Source: Neocallimastix lanati (nom. inval.)
Lineage: Eukaryota; Neocallimastigomycota; Neocallimastigomycetes; Neocallimastigales; Neocallimastigaceae
Assembly (NCBI GenBank): GCA_016946835.1
Contig: JACVTC010000072.1
Location: forward strand, 1 to 64,000
Reading direction: 5' to 3'
DNA: 64,000 nucleotides
The position numbers and the translations under genes are program-made. Positions 19,536-32,460 of this stretch are shown in pieces. Position 1 is the first letter of the stretch. The number at the start of each line of letters is the position of its first letter. The notes under the pieces are model-generated. The model saw only the letters and a program-made list of their open reading frames with translations. It did not search any database and had not been told where the DNA came from.

Positions 19536-22500
19536 TTAAATTAAACCCTCATTCATTCCTGATGAAAATCCTGAATCTACTAATGTATTAGGTGATAATG
19601 GTCCTTCTTCTTCTTCTTCTTCTTCTCTTGATTCATTACCATTATTCATAAGATCTTCTATTAATGCTACCATAGTTTCATCACCAATGGAATAAGCCAA
19701 ATCTAGTACGGTTTGACCATAAATATTTTCTTTATTAATATTGGCACCTGCTTCAATAAGCATTTTAAAAAGTGAAGGAGAATGAGCAATTGTAGCATAA
19801 TGAAGTGGAGTATTACCAATGGTATCCCCTTGATCAATAATTTTTAAATAGGTTGCTCTTTTCTTTGTTTTAACCGATTTTACGGTATATTGGGTATCAT
19901 TACTTGGTACATGATCAGGTAAATTATCATTAGAGGACGAAGATGGAGTTAAAATATTTGATGGTGAAAAGGCGGGAGAAGATAGTGGTGAAGAGGATGA
20001 AGGATTAAGTTTAGAATTAGATGAATTAATTTCTAATAAATTCATTTCTTGTCCATGAGTCATTCCACCTTTATGATAGAATGAATTAGAATTAGTTTTA
20101 TCATCATTTTCATTTTCATTTTCATAATCATATTCATATTCATATTCACTTTCATTTTCTTCATTATCATCACTATCATCATCATCATCATCATTTACAT
20201 TTTCATCATCATATTCATAATCATTTTTAATAGAAGAATTCATCACTGATGATGAATTATTATCATTATTATTATTATTTTCATTTTTATTATTAGAATT
20301 TCTTTTTGAAAAGAAATAGCAAGTACCATCTTTTTTAATATTATCTCTTATATCATAAAGTTTTGTTGATGCTTCAGAAGCACATTGTTGAACTCTTGAA
20401 CATAATTTACAATATTTTAAAATATAATAAATAAGTCTTGTCATACATAAAATAATACCTAAATGAATTAAAGTAATTTTAACGGTAATAGAAGGTTTTG
20501 ATGATGATGAAGAAGAAGTAGAAGTTGAAGATGAGTGATTACTGAAAGAGGATGGTTTCTTTTCATTTGAATTTGAGGTAGAGGATGTGGTTGAAGTTGG
20601 AGTAGTAGTATTAGTAGTAGTATTAATAGTAGTAGTAGTAGTTGTAGTTGTAGATGAATAAATTAATTCATTGGGTTCAATAGGTTTAGCTTCATTTGAT
20701 TTCCTAACACAATCTTCTAATAATTTTTCTATTTTTTTACCTTCAAGATAATTTTTTTGATGTTCTCTTTTTTTTGTTTCTTCTTGACGTTTTATTTCTT
20801 GACGACGTTCTCTAAAAGATTTTTTGTAGGAATGAAGTGTAGAAGATTTTGGTATTATTCCTACATTTATATTTTCATTATGAAGATGACATGAACATTT
20901 AAAGTCTTTTTTATCTTCATCCATTTCATCATCACCTTCAACGGCCATATCTTCAATTTCTTGATTTAAATTAAAAGTCGAAGTAGTAGTCGTCGTCGTA
21001 ATGGTATTAGATAATAATTTTTTATTTGAACAAACTTTATTAATCGTTGGTAAAGATTGATTACTTGAAGGCTTTATCTTTTCTAATATGGTTGTTACAT
21101 TATTTGTATCTATATTTTTATCATTTATATTATTATTATTATTTATATTATTTATATTATTTATATTATTTATATTATTTATATTATTTATATTTGAATT
21201 TGAATTTAGATTTAAATTTATTGTTGAATTACAATTATTATTTATTGTTTTCATCGGATTTATTGATTGTTGTTGTTGTTGTTTATATTGATTTACAGGT
21301 AAAGATGAGGATAAATTAGGGTTAGTAATTGAATTTGAATTTAAATTAAGATTTGAATTAGCAAATGAAATAGCTTGAGCATGTGATAAAGGTGAAAATA
21401 AATTATTAGATGGTTGATATAAAGAAATAGAAGGATTGAGATTAATTCTTATCACTGGAGTAATTACGGGTGATATGGAAGAATTAATATTGTTAGTTAT
21501 AATTGTTGATGGATTACTATTGATAGAGTTACGACTATTAGGAATATAAAATGTTGGAAATGATGGGAATGAAGGAAATGATGGAATAAATTCTTTTGTT
21601 TTATTTAATAATGAACAAAAAGCTTTTTCTTGTTGAGTGAAAGAACAAGAAATTGAATTTTGAATTGATTTTAAAGAATTTACAATATAATTATTTTCAA
21701 TATTAAATATATTTGAATTATTGTTACCAAATGATATTTGCTGTTTTAATTCTGCACAATTTTTGTTAATTAATTGAGAAAAATTTGTATTTCCAAGTTT
21801 TTTAAATGATAAATCATTTAAATTAATACCCACTCTTGACATAATGATTTTCATAATAATTTCTATCATTATATTAAAAGAATCTTTTTTTTTTTTTTTT
21901 TTATTATTATTTCATAAATAATAAAACAATACACATATATATTATAAATAAAAATTATAAAATAATGATAAATATAAATTAATGAAAGTGATTATATTAA
22001 CAATTTCTATATTAAAATAACAAATATTATATATAATTTTCATATTTATATATATTTATAATAATTAAAAAAAAAAAAAAAAAAAAAAAAAGGTAAAATA
22101 AAATAAAAAAAAATGAAATAATATAAAATTTTAAAGATGATAATATGTTTAGAAAAAAAAAAATTACCTGAAATATTTGTATTAAATTCTGTATGAGCAA
22201 TCAATGATTTATATAAATCTACAACAAATAAATCTTCCTTTACTGTTTTTCTACCATTATAATGAAAACATTTTGGGTTAGGTGGCAAATAAAATGTTAA
22301 ATTATTGGAATCAATAAATTCAGTTTCAATAATACAATTTCCATAAACAACATATAATCCATCTTTTTTTTTTTTTTTTTTTTTTTTTTTGTATGTAATA
22401 TTATAAATAATAAATAGATTTCCATGGAAAATTAATTTTGATTTAAAGAATTATAAAAATATATATATTAAACATTAATTAATTATATATATAATGTAAT

Positions 22501-23419
22501 GTAAATTAATTTTAAATATTATATAAAGAAATGAATATATTAAAAAATAAAAACAAAAAATAAATATTATAATAATTTTATATATTATTTAAAATATGTA
22601 TAATAATAATAAAAAAAAACAATAATAATAAATAATAATTAATGATAATATTAAATATTGTAAAATAATAAATAAAATAAATAATAAATTAAAAAATTTA
22701 AATATTATATATAGAATATAAATATAACATATGAATAAAATATATGAATAATAAAAATGATTTTAAATATTATATAGAATATGAATAAAATATAGTAATA
22801 ACAATAACAATAATAATTCTTATTCTTAATTTAAAAACTTTTTTTTTTTTTATTTTTTTTTTTTTTAATAATTACCATAAAATCCTTGACCATGAATAGT
22901 CACTTGAATTCCACCATGAGCTGGACCAGTATTTGGTATTAATTGATGTATTTGAAATGAAGAATTTTCTTTATTTATTAAACTATTTTCCTCCTTTGGA
23001 GTCTCAATTGAAACCTTTTCATTTTTATTGGAGGTTGATTTTTTATTATTATATAAATTTAAAACTTTGGCCTTTACAGGTGAAGTATAAGAATAATGGT
23101 TAATTGCCTTTATATGCTCATTTCTCATTGCTTTTTCATAAATATCAAAATAATATGTATAAGTATTTCTTTGACTATTATTTCATACCAATAAAATATA
23201 TAATATAAAATATATTATAATTTATTAATAAATATTTTTATTTATTTTTTTTTATTTTTTTTATTTTTTGAAGCTTTTTATTTTAATTATATTGAAACAA
23301 TTTTAAATAAAATATTTAACATATATTTATAATTATTATTTTTTACCCAAATTTATTTACCTCTTATGACATTTTTTACAATAGTTTATACTTTTTGATA
23401 TATTACTTTGAATATCCAT
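19536..23419 (-). CDS. IPT/TIG and ankyrin-repeat protein, Mga2/Spt23-like
   Basis: Four exons, assigned by me from frame and GT-AG sites: 23419-23361, 23174-22876, 22362-22168 and 21862-19536. They join in phase to about 959 codons. Exons 2 and 3 encode an IPT/TIG domain (about residues 96-185), starting IPNTGPAHGGIQVTIHGQGF and ending around FYLPPNPKCF. The rest is low-complexity Asn/Ser/Thr with an Asp/Glu-rich stretch. A hydrophobic segment ITLIHLGIILCMTRLIYYIL lies near 645-665. Two ankyrin repeats follow (about 858-922; NTPLHYATIAHS and LLIEAGANINKEN-type spacing). Yeast Mga2 and Spt23 are ER-anchored activators of lipid desaturation with IPT then ankyrin then a C-terminal membrane segment. 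Here the hydrophobic segment lies between them, so the match is by domain content only. No CG-1 domain, so CAMTA is unlikely. Confidence 0.75.
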
Positions 23420-26400
23420 TTTTTTTTTTTTTTTAATTTTTAATTCTATATGAAAAAAAAAGATATTTTATTACTAAAATTTTTCAAATTAAATAAAAAA
23501 AAAAGTATTAAAAAAATAGATATTAGAAAGATTAAATATTATTTAAATTTTATTAAAAAAATTTTTTTTCGGATATAAGATTAAATATTATTTCATCAAA
23601 TTGTTTTTATAATGAAATATTATTATTAGTAAATATATTTTTTTGAACTCAACAATAATTTAATATAATTATGATATCATTTATTGTATATTAATATAAA
23701 CCTTTTAATATTAATAAATATATTTAATAAGTTTTATATTATCTATTATAATATATTTTACTATATTTTCATATTGATTTTTTTTATTTTTGTATTTTAT
23801 TTTTTTTTCTTTTCTTTTTCTAAATTGATTTGATGAGTGTTCTTTGTCTGAATTTTCTTTTTTATGTTTAAGGATAATTTTTTTTATACATTTTTATTAA
23901 TATTTTAATATTTTTTAAGCTATTGTTGTATATTTGTTATTATAATTATTTTAATTTTATATATTATTTTCTTAAGATACTTTAGTATGGACTTACTGAA
24001 TCATTACAACTGTATGGGTTATTATTAATATATTGTTATATATTAAAATTAATTATATTATTATATATAATTCTTTATTATTATTATTATTTATTAACTT
24101 TGAACAATAAAAAAAGCATATGAAATTTTTATTTTTTTTTTAAAAAAAAAATTTTTTTTATGAATTGTATTTATTATAATATTATTTATATATTGTTATT
24201 ACTTAATTATACATATTATGAATTATTGATTATGGTTAATTATTTATTATTGATTATTGATTATTGATTATTGATTATTGATTATTTATTATTCAATTAT
24301 TTATTATTCAATTATTTATTATTCAATTATTTATTATTTATTATTTATTATTTAATTATTTATTATTTAATTATTTTTAATAATTTCACAATTATTTATA
24401 GTTTATTCTATTTATATTGTTAAAATATATTAGATTCATATATTATTTAAATTGACATTAAATAGTAATTTATATTAAATTATAGAATATTTATATTAAT
24501 ATTTAAATTCCCATTTTATGGTTTTTTTTTTTCAAAAGTGTTGAAATTCAAATAAAAAAAATTTTTTATTTTTTAATAATAAATAAGATTTATTCATATG
24601 ATTTAATCTCCACCCAAGAAATAAATAATTAAATAATAAATAAATAAATATTTTTGATTCTTTTTTTTAATTATATATATATATACAATTTTTGCGGTTG
24701 ATTTATTTATTATCAAAATATTTTAGAATAATTTTATATATTAGAATAATGAACTTCTGGATTGAATCATAATTAACTTTTAAAATAATTAATATATATA
24801 AACTATTTTTAATATTATTGATTTGTACTATTATTAAATATTATTATTAAATTATGAGGATAATGGATATTATATAGATTCATATTTATTATTATTATTA
24901 TTATAATTATTACTTTTTATTATTATTATTATTACTTATTATTATTGCTTACTTACTATCATTACTATTATTTATAATTATTATAATTATTATTAGTATT
25001 ATTTATTCTATTATTTTTTGTTATATTTAATATTATCATCCTTAATTATTATTTTTAATTATCCACTCTATTCTATTATTTATATTAATATTGATATTTA
25101 TCTGTATAATTATTTTCTTATGCTTTAATATTAACAATTATTAAAATATTAATGAATTTTATTCCAATGTTCCTCTCCTTATAATCAATTATTCATTTTT
25201 CATTACACAGTAAAAAAAACTGAAAGTATGGCATTTTTTCACTAAATACATATATATATAATACATATATTTTTTATATTGTATATTTCATATTTTAAAT
25301 AATATATATAGTAGTAGTAATATATATTTGATTGAGAGATTTTTAACTATTTTCCTAATAATTTCAACTGCCATTTCATACATTATTTAAATAATGTATA
25401 CAATTGTTAACATTTATTTTGTAGAATGAAATTCAAAGACTTAACCATTTCTGAATTTTGATTTTAAACTTTAAAGTATTAAAACTAATAGTTTGTCAAT
25501 TTTAATTTAATTTGCAATTAACAGTAATATATAGAATTAATTTAATTTAAATATATTTTCTAATTAAAAAATTGAAAACTTTTTTTGGGGTAATAAAAAA
25601 AAATTTTTTTTTGTTGAATTTAAATTAATATTAAAAATTTAGTTTAATTTTTAGGAATTTAATTTTAAGATTTTTGATGTATTTTTCATTTTTTTATTTT
25701 TATATATCAAATTCAATTGGATGCATTTATTATATTATATTGAAATATATTCCTATTGTTGTGACTTTTTGTTTTTATTTAAATGAAAAAATTTAAGAAT
25801 AAATTAATTTAATAAAAAAATTATTATTTTCATCATCTTTTTAAATTATTTTAAATTTTTTATATTTATTAAATATATATTGTATAAAATAAAAAATTAT
25901 ATGACATAGTGTGGGTGGTGATTTTTGAAGTTTGGTAGTAAAAAAAAAAAACTTTATAATTTTTGGTTATTTATTTATTATTAATAAATTACAAAGAAAA
26001 AAAAAAAGATAACTATTATTGATTAGAAATGTGATTTAGATCGAACTACTTTTCTTTAAACTTTAATTGTTAAACTAGAACTATTATTGAAATTTAATTC
26101 CCAACTATATCAAGTCCATCCATGAAAATATTTACTATAAAAAATATTTTTGATTTCCTTACAGTGTAATGCGTATGATTTCTATATTAATATTAAAACT
26201 TTGATGAAATAATATATTTATATTGCTTTTGTGCTTCTATTTATTTTGTTATATATTACCTTTATAAATTTTTTAAGTTTCCTTTATTATTATTATTTAT
26301 GTTGAGAGTTTGATTATATTTTGTTGTTATTATTATTATTATTATGAACTTTTTTATCAATTTATTTAATAGGTGTATTTATTTTATATTTATTTATTAT

Positions 26401-29155
26401 ATATATAGAGCAATAAGCAAAAGAATAAAATAATATATATAAAATGTTAGTTATTATTATTATTATTTAAAATAGATTTTTTATGTACAACAAATTGATT
26501 TAACCATTTTTTCATTATTGTTTTTATTATTGAAATTTACTTTTATTTTATATTTTTTTTTATTTTACTAAGTGACCTTTTAAGTTCTTACACTTTAAAT
26601 ATTAAAAAATATACATCTATAAATATACATATTTCTTATAAATATTAATTATTTTTCAAAAGTATTTACTTTGTATTGTATGGTATTTTAAGCTTCCATT
26701 AATCCTTTAAATATATACTTTTAAATGTTTATTTTAATAACGTTTTATTAATAAGATTTAATAAAATTAAATAATAACAATAATACTAAATTAACTTTTA
26801 TTTTGTAAAATTTTTCTTTTAAAAAAACATTAAATATCAAAAAGAAACAGTATTATTATATTATAAAAAAAATTAAGAAAAAAAAAGAATTTTATTTTAA
26901 TATTTTATTCATTTAAAAATAATTTTAATAATTTTAATATTAATTTTAAATAAATGATTAGGATTTAATGTATATTAAATATTAAATATTAAATATTAAA
27001 TATTAAATATTAAATAAATAATAAATAGTTTATAAATAATAATTTATAAATATAAAAGAGTATTTATTAATAAAAAATAAATAATAAATAATAAATAATA
27101 AATAGTAAATAGTAAATAGTAAATAGTAAATAATAAATATTAAATATTTAATTTTATATAAGAAATTGATTAATATAATAACAATTTTAGCAATAAAATA
27201 TTTATATTAAAATAAATTAATTTATTCAGTTTTAATTTAAATACAGGATAAGACATATATTAAAATAAAAATCGAATTAAATTGAAATAAAATTTCCTAA
27301 TAGGATATATTAAAAAAAAAAAAAGAAATTAAAGAAAAAAAAATAAAAAAGAAAAAAACCATTAATTATCCAATTCTCTATTTACTTTATATACAAAGGG
27401 AAAAAAAGAGCCATAATATAACTCAAAAGGTTTTCTGGGGAGGAGAGAGGATATAAGTTAAATTAAGTATAAGAAACATCCAATGAGGAAATAGGGAAAA
27501 AATTTAAAAGAATTATAAGATTTTATTCAAATTATAATGAAGAGAAAAACGAAATATAAAATAATATTCATAATAAATTAATATCTACATATGTAAATAT
27601 TTATATACAAATATCAAGTATAACTATGCATAAATATATTCAATATATATAAATAAACATAAATATTAAATATATGATGATAATTAAGTACTAAATTCTA
27701 TATAATTTTATTTTTATTTAAGAGAAAAAACAAAAGAAGGAATAAATAAATTAAAGAATTGAAATATTTAAAATTTAAGATTTAATAATTTAATAAATTA
27801 ATTTTATAAATCAACCCAAAAATTTTGTTTTTTTTTATTTTTTAATATTTTATATATATTTTATATAATTTATATATTAATTAATTAATTAATTAATTAT
27901 AACAACTTATTATAAAAAAATACCCAACATTTCAAATCATTAATGATAAAAAAAAAAGCCAAATAAATAATAAATAATAATAAAAAGAGTATCTATTAAT
28001 AAATAATAAATAATAAATAATAAAAAGAGTATCTATTAATAAATAATAAATAATAAATAATAAAAAGAGTATTTATTAATAAATAATAAATAATAAATAA
28101 TAAAAAGAGTATTTATTAATAAATAATAAATAATAATAAAAAGAGTATTTAATGAATATATAAATAATAAATAATAAATAATAAAAAGAGTATTTATTAA
28201 TAAATAATAAATAATAATAAAAAGAGTATTTAATGAATATATAAATAATAAATAATAAATAATAAATAATAAATAATAATAAAAAGAGTTATTTATTAAT
28301 AAATAATAAATAATAATAAAAAGAGTATTTATTAATAATTTAATATCAAAAATAAATTATATAATAATTTATAGATAAAATAAATTATTATTATTGAAAC
28401 AAAGTCTTATTGCATTTGATAAAGTTTTTTTTTTTTTATTTAAATATTCTTTTATTAATTTCATCATCAATTTATAGTTAATATTTTTCTTTTAAATAGT
28501 TTATCTTTGCTTATTTGCTTTAACCATAATATCTTTTATTCTTTTTTTAAAAAAATAATAAAAAATATAAATAATAACTATCTATATAACTTCTTAATCT
28601 CGTAGATTATTCTTTGTATATATATATATATATATATAAATTTTTATACAGAGTTCAATTAAAGATGCTATAATATTTATTTATTTATATTAGAAAATTT
28701 CCAAATTTTCTAATATAATATAATTATATTTTTATATTCAATAAAAATATTTATTTAATAAAAATAAAATATTAAATAACAAATAATAATTCTACTAATA
28801 AAAGCTTTTTTAAATAAAAATTGTTTATATAGTATATACTAATAAACCAAAATTAGAAATAAAAATATAATAAAAATAAAAATAAAAATAAAAAAGAAAA
28901 TAAAAAAAAAAAATAAAATTTTAATAAAATTTATTCCTATAATATATATATTTGTAATAATATATTTTTTATATTTTTTATTTTATTTTATTACATTTAT
29001 TACATTAGATGCATTAATTTTAAATTTTATTATTAGTCATTCAATGATTAATATTTTTTAAAAACTTTTTTTTGTCCATAGTTCTGGATATAATGTATTA
29101 TACTGATTTCTTATCTAATTCATCATATGGCAAAATTTAAATAAATTGTTTACAG

Positions 29156-29204
<49 letters not shown>

Positions 29205-29497
29205 GAATGGATTTATAAGAAAAAATAGATTGATTAATTAATTAAAGATTAAGCTAAAATTAAACTTTGTTCATTAAAGTATTATAAATATTTTATAATG
29301 TTTTATTATGTAATAATTTGCATGCAAAAGTATAAAAGAAATTTTATAATATAAATTTAAAAACAAAAGAGCTTTTAAATTTTTTTGTTAAGATATTATT
29401 ATTTAAATAAAAGAATAATATTGAATAAATTATTATTAACATAAAAATTTCTTTTTTCGATTGTGTGTTTATCACTTTAGAGTTTGACTCCTTAACA
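23420..29497. other. Gene-free AT-rich region with tandem repeats
   Basis: I find no convincing coding frame in these 6 kb. It holds ATTGATT and ATTATTCAATT repeats (about 24236-24375), AAATATT and AAATAGT runs (about 26970-27145), a nine-copy minisatellite (27962-28336), TA/ATT microsatellites and an A42 tract (about 29160-29202). A less AT-rich patch with GGGGAGGAGAGAGG at about 27436 is unexplained. Confidence 0.7.
27962..28336. repeat. Minisatellite with AAAAAGAGTAT(C/T)TATT units
   Basis: The word AAAAAGAGT recurs nine times at 37-60 base spacing, each copy followed by TAATAAATAATAAAT-type filler of variable length. A related unit sits at about 27055. Confidence 0.85.
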
Positions 29498-29511
29498 GAT
29501 TAAGAGTCTCA
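29498..29511 (+). other. Candidate copia primer-binding site (tRNA-Lys anticodon arm)
   Basis: GATTAAGAGTCTCA is found here and again at 51600-51613, each time upstream of a copia gag relic. Its complement TGAGACTCTTAATC equals the anticodon arm of eukaryotic tRNA-Lys(CUU), nucleotides 27-40. Drosophila copia is known to use an anticodon-half of initiator tRNA-Met as primer, so this would be the same mechanism with a different tRNA. Confidence 0.55.
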
Positions 29512-29615
29512 AACAAAAAAGACTTATTTTATTAATTTATATAATATTAAAACATAATAATATACGCTTAACTTTTAGCTTATTAAATAATTTTATTTGA
29601 TGTTTCATAGAATAA

Positions 29616-29655
<40 letters not shown>

Positions 29656-32460
29656 CAACTGAAAATAAAGACGATGAACTAATCTCTTCTTATAATGATG
29701 AATCTAATGATAAGAGTGACCATCATTAATAAATATCATGGTCACATATCAAAATCCGTCTTTCGAAATTAATAAATTTTATATTATATAAAGAAAATTT
29801 TCTTCGATTAGTATGAACCATTAAAAAAGGCATTTAATAGCCCAATGATCTAGAGAATTATATTGAAATAGATTGCTAAATTTTCAGACATGAAAAGTCA
29901 AATAAAATCTGACAGTGCTGTTCAGTTTATCATAATAAATAGTTTAGAACAATCAAATCAGGAATATTTATGAAGATGATGGTAAGATTGCTTATAGTAT
30001 TATTGATAGATTAAAAAAAATCGTTTCCCTCGATTCGGCCTTAAATATTTTAGAATATATAATAATTAACTTAAAATTAATGTATATACATTCAATATGT
30101 TAATGATTTAAATAATTTTTATTTGAATAACAAAAAATTTAAATGTAATAAGTTAAAAAGAAGTCCTCTTGATGAAGACTTTTATATGAATTGGGAAATT
30201 TTGGTATTAACTCACCCAAAATTTATAGCCATAAAAGTTTTTAAAGATTTAATAAATGAATTGAATAAAAGACATGCCTTTTTTGAAAGAGCAGAAATCC
30301 TAAGGTCAAAAAATACTGTCATAAATGATTTAAAGGTCAATAATTTAAATATAAATAAAACTATATACATATATATAATAATAATGTTTTTATTAAAAAT
30401 GTTAATAATATAATAAATAACGAATATTACTGATACATAAGCAAAACTAAAGACCATTCTATGGATTATTGTAAACATAATCTTTTAATTAAAGAAAATG
30501 ACAATTTAAAGAGTATAAAAAAATTATAAAAACATTGATAACAAAAAAATAAAAATTTAAAGGTTATATTAAAAATAATTATAACTTCAGTAATATAAAT
30601 AAAGAAAATGGAAATAATACTTATAAAAACTATAATAAAAAGAAAAAGAAAATAGTGATGATAATGAAGATGAAACATACATTGACTTTATAGGAAGTAT
30701 TTTAGTTATTCATAATTTTATTAAGTTAAAATTTAAAGATAATAATAATTTCACCTATTGGATTATTGACAATAACACGAATTAATTTAACAAATAATAT
30801 AAATAATCAAAAAAAAAAAAAATATCAATAAAGTAAATAATAATAAAAGTATTTTTTATCCAAACGGTGATTTAGATTTAGTTGAAAATGTAGGTGTAAA
30901 CAATTGTAAATATAAAAATAATGATTTTATTTTATTTAATATATATTACTAGTCCAATATTAAAAATAATTTAATTTCAACTCATTCCATTCTCAATGAA
31001 AGATGTTAAATAATAATGAATCTTTGTTAATAATAAAGATCACTTACAGATATACAAAAAAAAATAAATTAATAGCAAAAATATTTTACAAATAATGAAA
31101 ATTTATTTGCTAAAAATTTTGTATTAAACTTTGACATTAGTTTACGTCAGTACGTTTAGGGTACTTCTATAATAAAAATATTAAATCTCATATAAAAATT
31201 TGTCATCAAATGTAAACTAAAAAAATTAAAAAAAAAAAAAAACCATTTTTACGAAATCCAACAATAAAGAATCTAAACCAATGAAATTAAAATAAATTGG
31301 AATAAAATGAGTTTTTGCCCAAAAAGAAAAATGGCAAGAAAATGTCAAGATTAGTAGCTCTTGGATGCCAGCAAATACCTGGAAACATGTTTATCAGTAG
31401 TTTAAGTTGGTAGTTTGAGATTATGTTGTTACCTCTAAAAATGATTAGGTATTAAAGCAATTAAGTATTAAAGCTGCCTATTTAAATACCGATTTAAATG
31501 AAAGAATCTACAAAAAAAAAAAATCCTTATAGAAACTAAAAATTATGAAAACAATAAATTTTTTGGTCATTTAAGAAGACAATTTACTGTTTGAAGGTGC
31601 ATTTACTTTATATAGTAGTAAAATTAAGATCAGATGTTATGTTTACTGTTAACTAAGCCTCAAGAATATGTGAAAAATCCAACCAAACTAGATTACTGTA
31701 ATGGGAGAGTTTGACACGATAGGCCGGAACATTAGAAAAGATGTACCAAAGGATAAAATTGTTATACCTTACAGGTGGGTTTCCACATGTAAATGGAATG
31801 ATGAAGGTAGATTAACTAAATATAAAGCTAGACTAGTCGGATGAGTTTTTTTTAATGGCAGTGAAGTATACAGAAAAAAAAAAAGACTTATTGGAGCTTA
31901 AAGAAAATTATTTATGGTTTAAAACAAGCAGACGGAGTTGATAAGTATAAAACAATTAACAAAATAAAGAATAATAATAAAGAAAAATTGAAGTTAAGCG
32001 ATATTGGTCTTGTGGATTTCATAATAGGGGTTCATTAAGTATGATGATGGATACATCAACATCAATATATAAATAATATTTTAAGAAAAATTTAGTATTA
32101 ATAAATATCACAAAATTAATAATATGATATTCATTATGAATGACGAATTAAGAAAAAGATAATTTAATCAAAAATATATACTATATGCAAGCTGTTGGAT
32201 GTTTACTATATTTAGCAATGGGTCTTTAACTAATCAATTCAAAAATATTTTATTATATAAGATTTAATATCATTAAATATATGGGGGGAATGTTTAAATA
32301 TAAAGAACATTAACATTACCTAATGGTAATAATTTAATATTTTTATATAAATATATTATTCATAGAGTATATTTTTATAAAAATACATTTCAAATTGTAA
32401 ATGTAATACAATACATTTTATTATTGTAGATTGTGGCTATAATATTTATGAATTTTGATT
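29498..32460 (+). mobile_element. Dead Ty1/copia-type retrotransposon
   Basis: Fragments occur in copia order but in shifting frames with many stops. A tRNA-Lys-type primer-binding site lies at 29498-29511. A gag-like part follows (about 29850-30340). A ruined zinc knuckle is near 30426-30475 (first Cys now TGA, second Ser, then H and C kept). A protease relic reads YWIIDNNTN in place of WIIDSGATN (about 30755). Then come NLISTHSIL (about 30965), reverse transcriptase pieces LVALGCQQIPGN (about 31350), IKAAYLNTDLNERIY (about 31465) and a KWNDEGRLTKYKARLVG segment (about 31790), a KLSDIGLVDFIIGV segment (about 31990) and YMQAVGCLLYLAMG (about 32185). I saw no integrase and could not define the LTRs. 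Confidence 0.8.

Noticed and set aside
27962-28336. Regularly spaced repeat that might suggest a CRISPR array
   Set aside because: The spacers are themselves TAATAAATAAT repeats, the unit length varies, there are no cas genes, and the DNA is eukaryotic.
30123-30413. 96-codon open frame in the copia relic as a separate gene
   Set aside because: It lies between gag-like sequence and the ruined zinc knuckle of the same copia relic and ends in AT repeats; I count it as part of that element.
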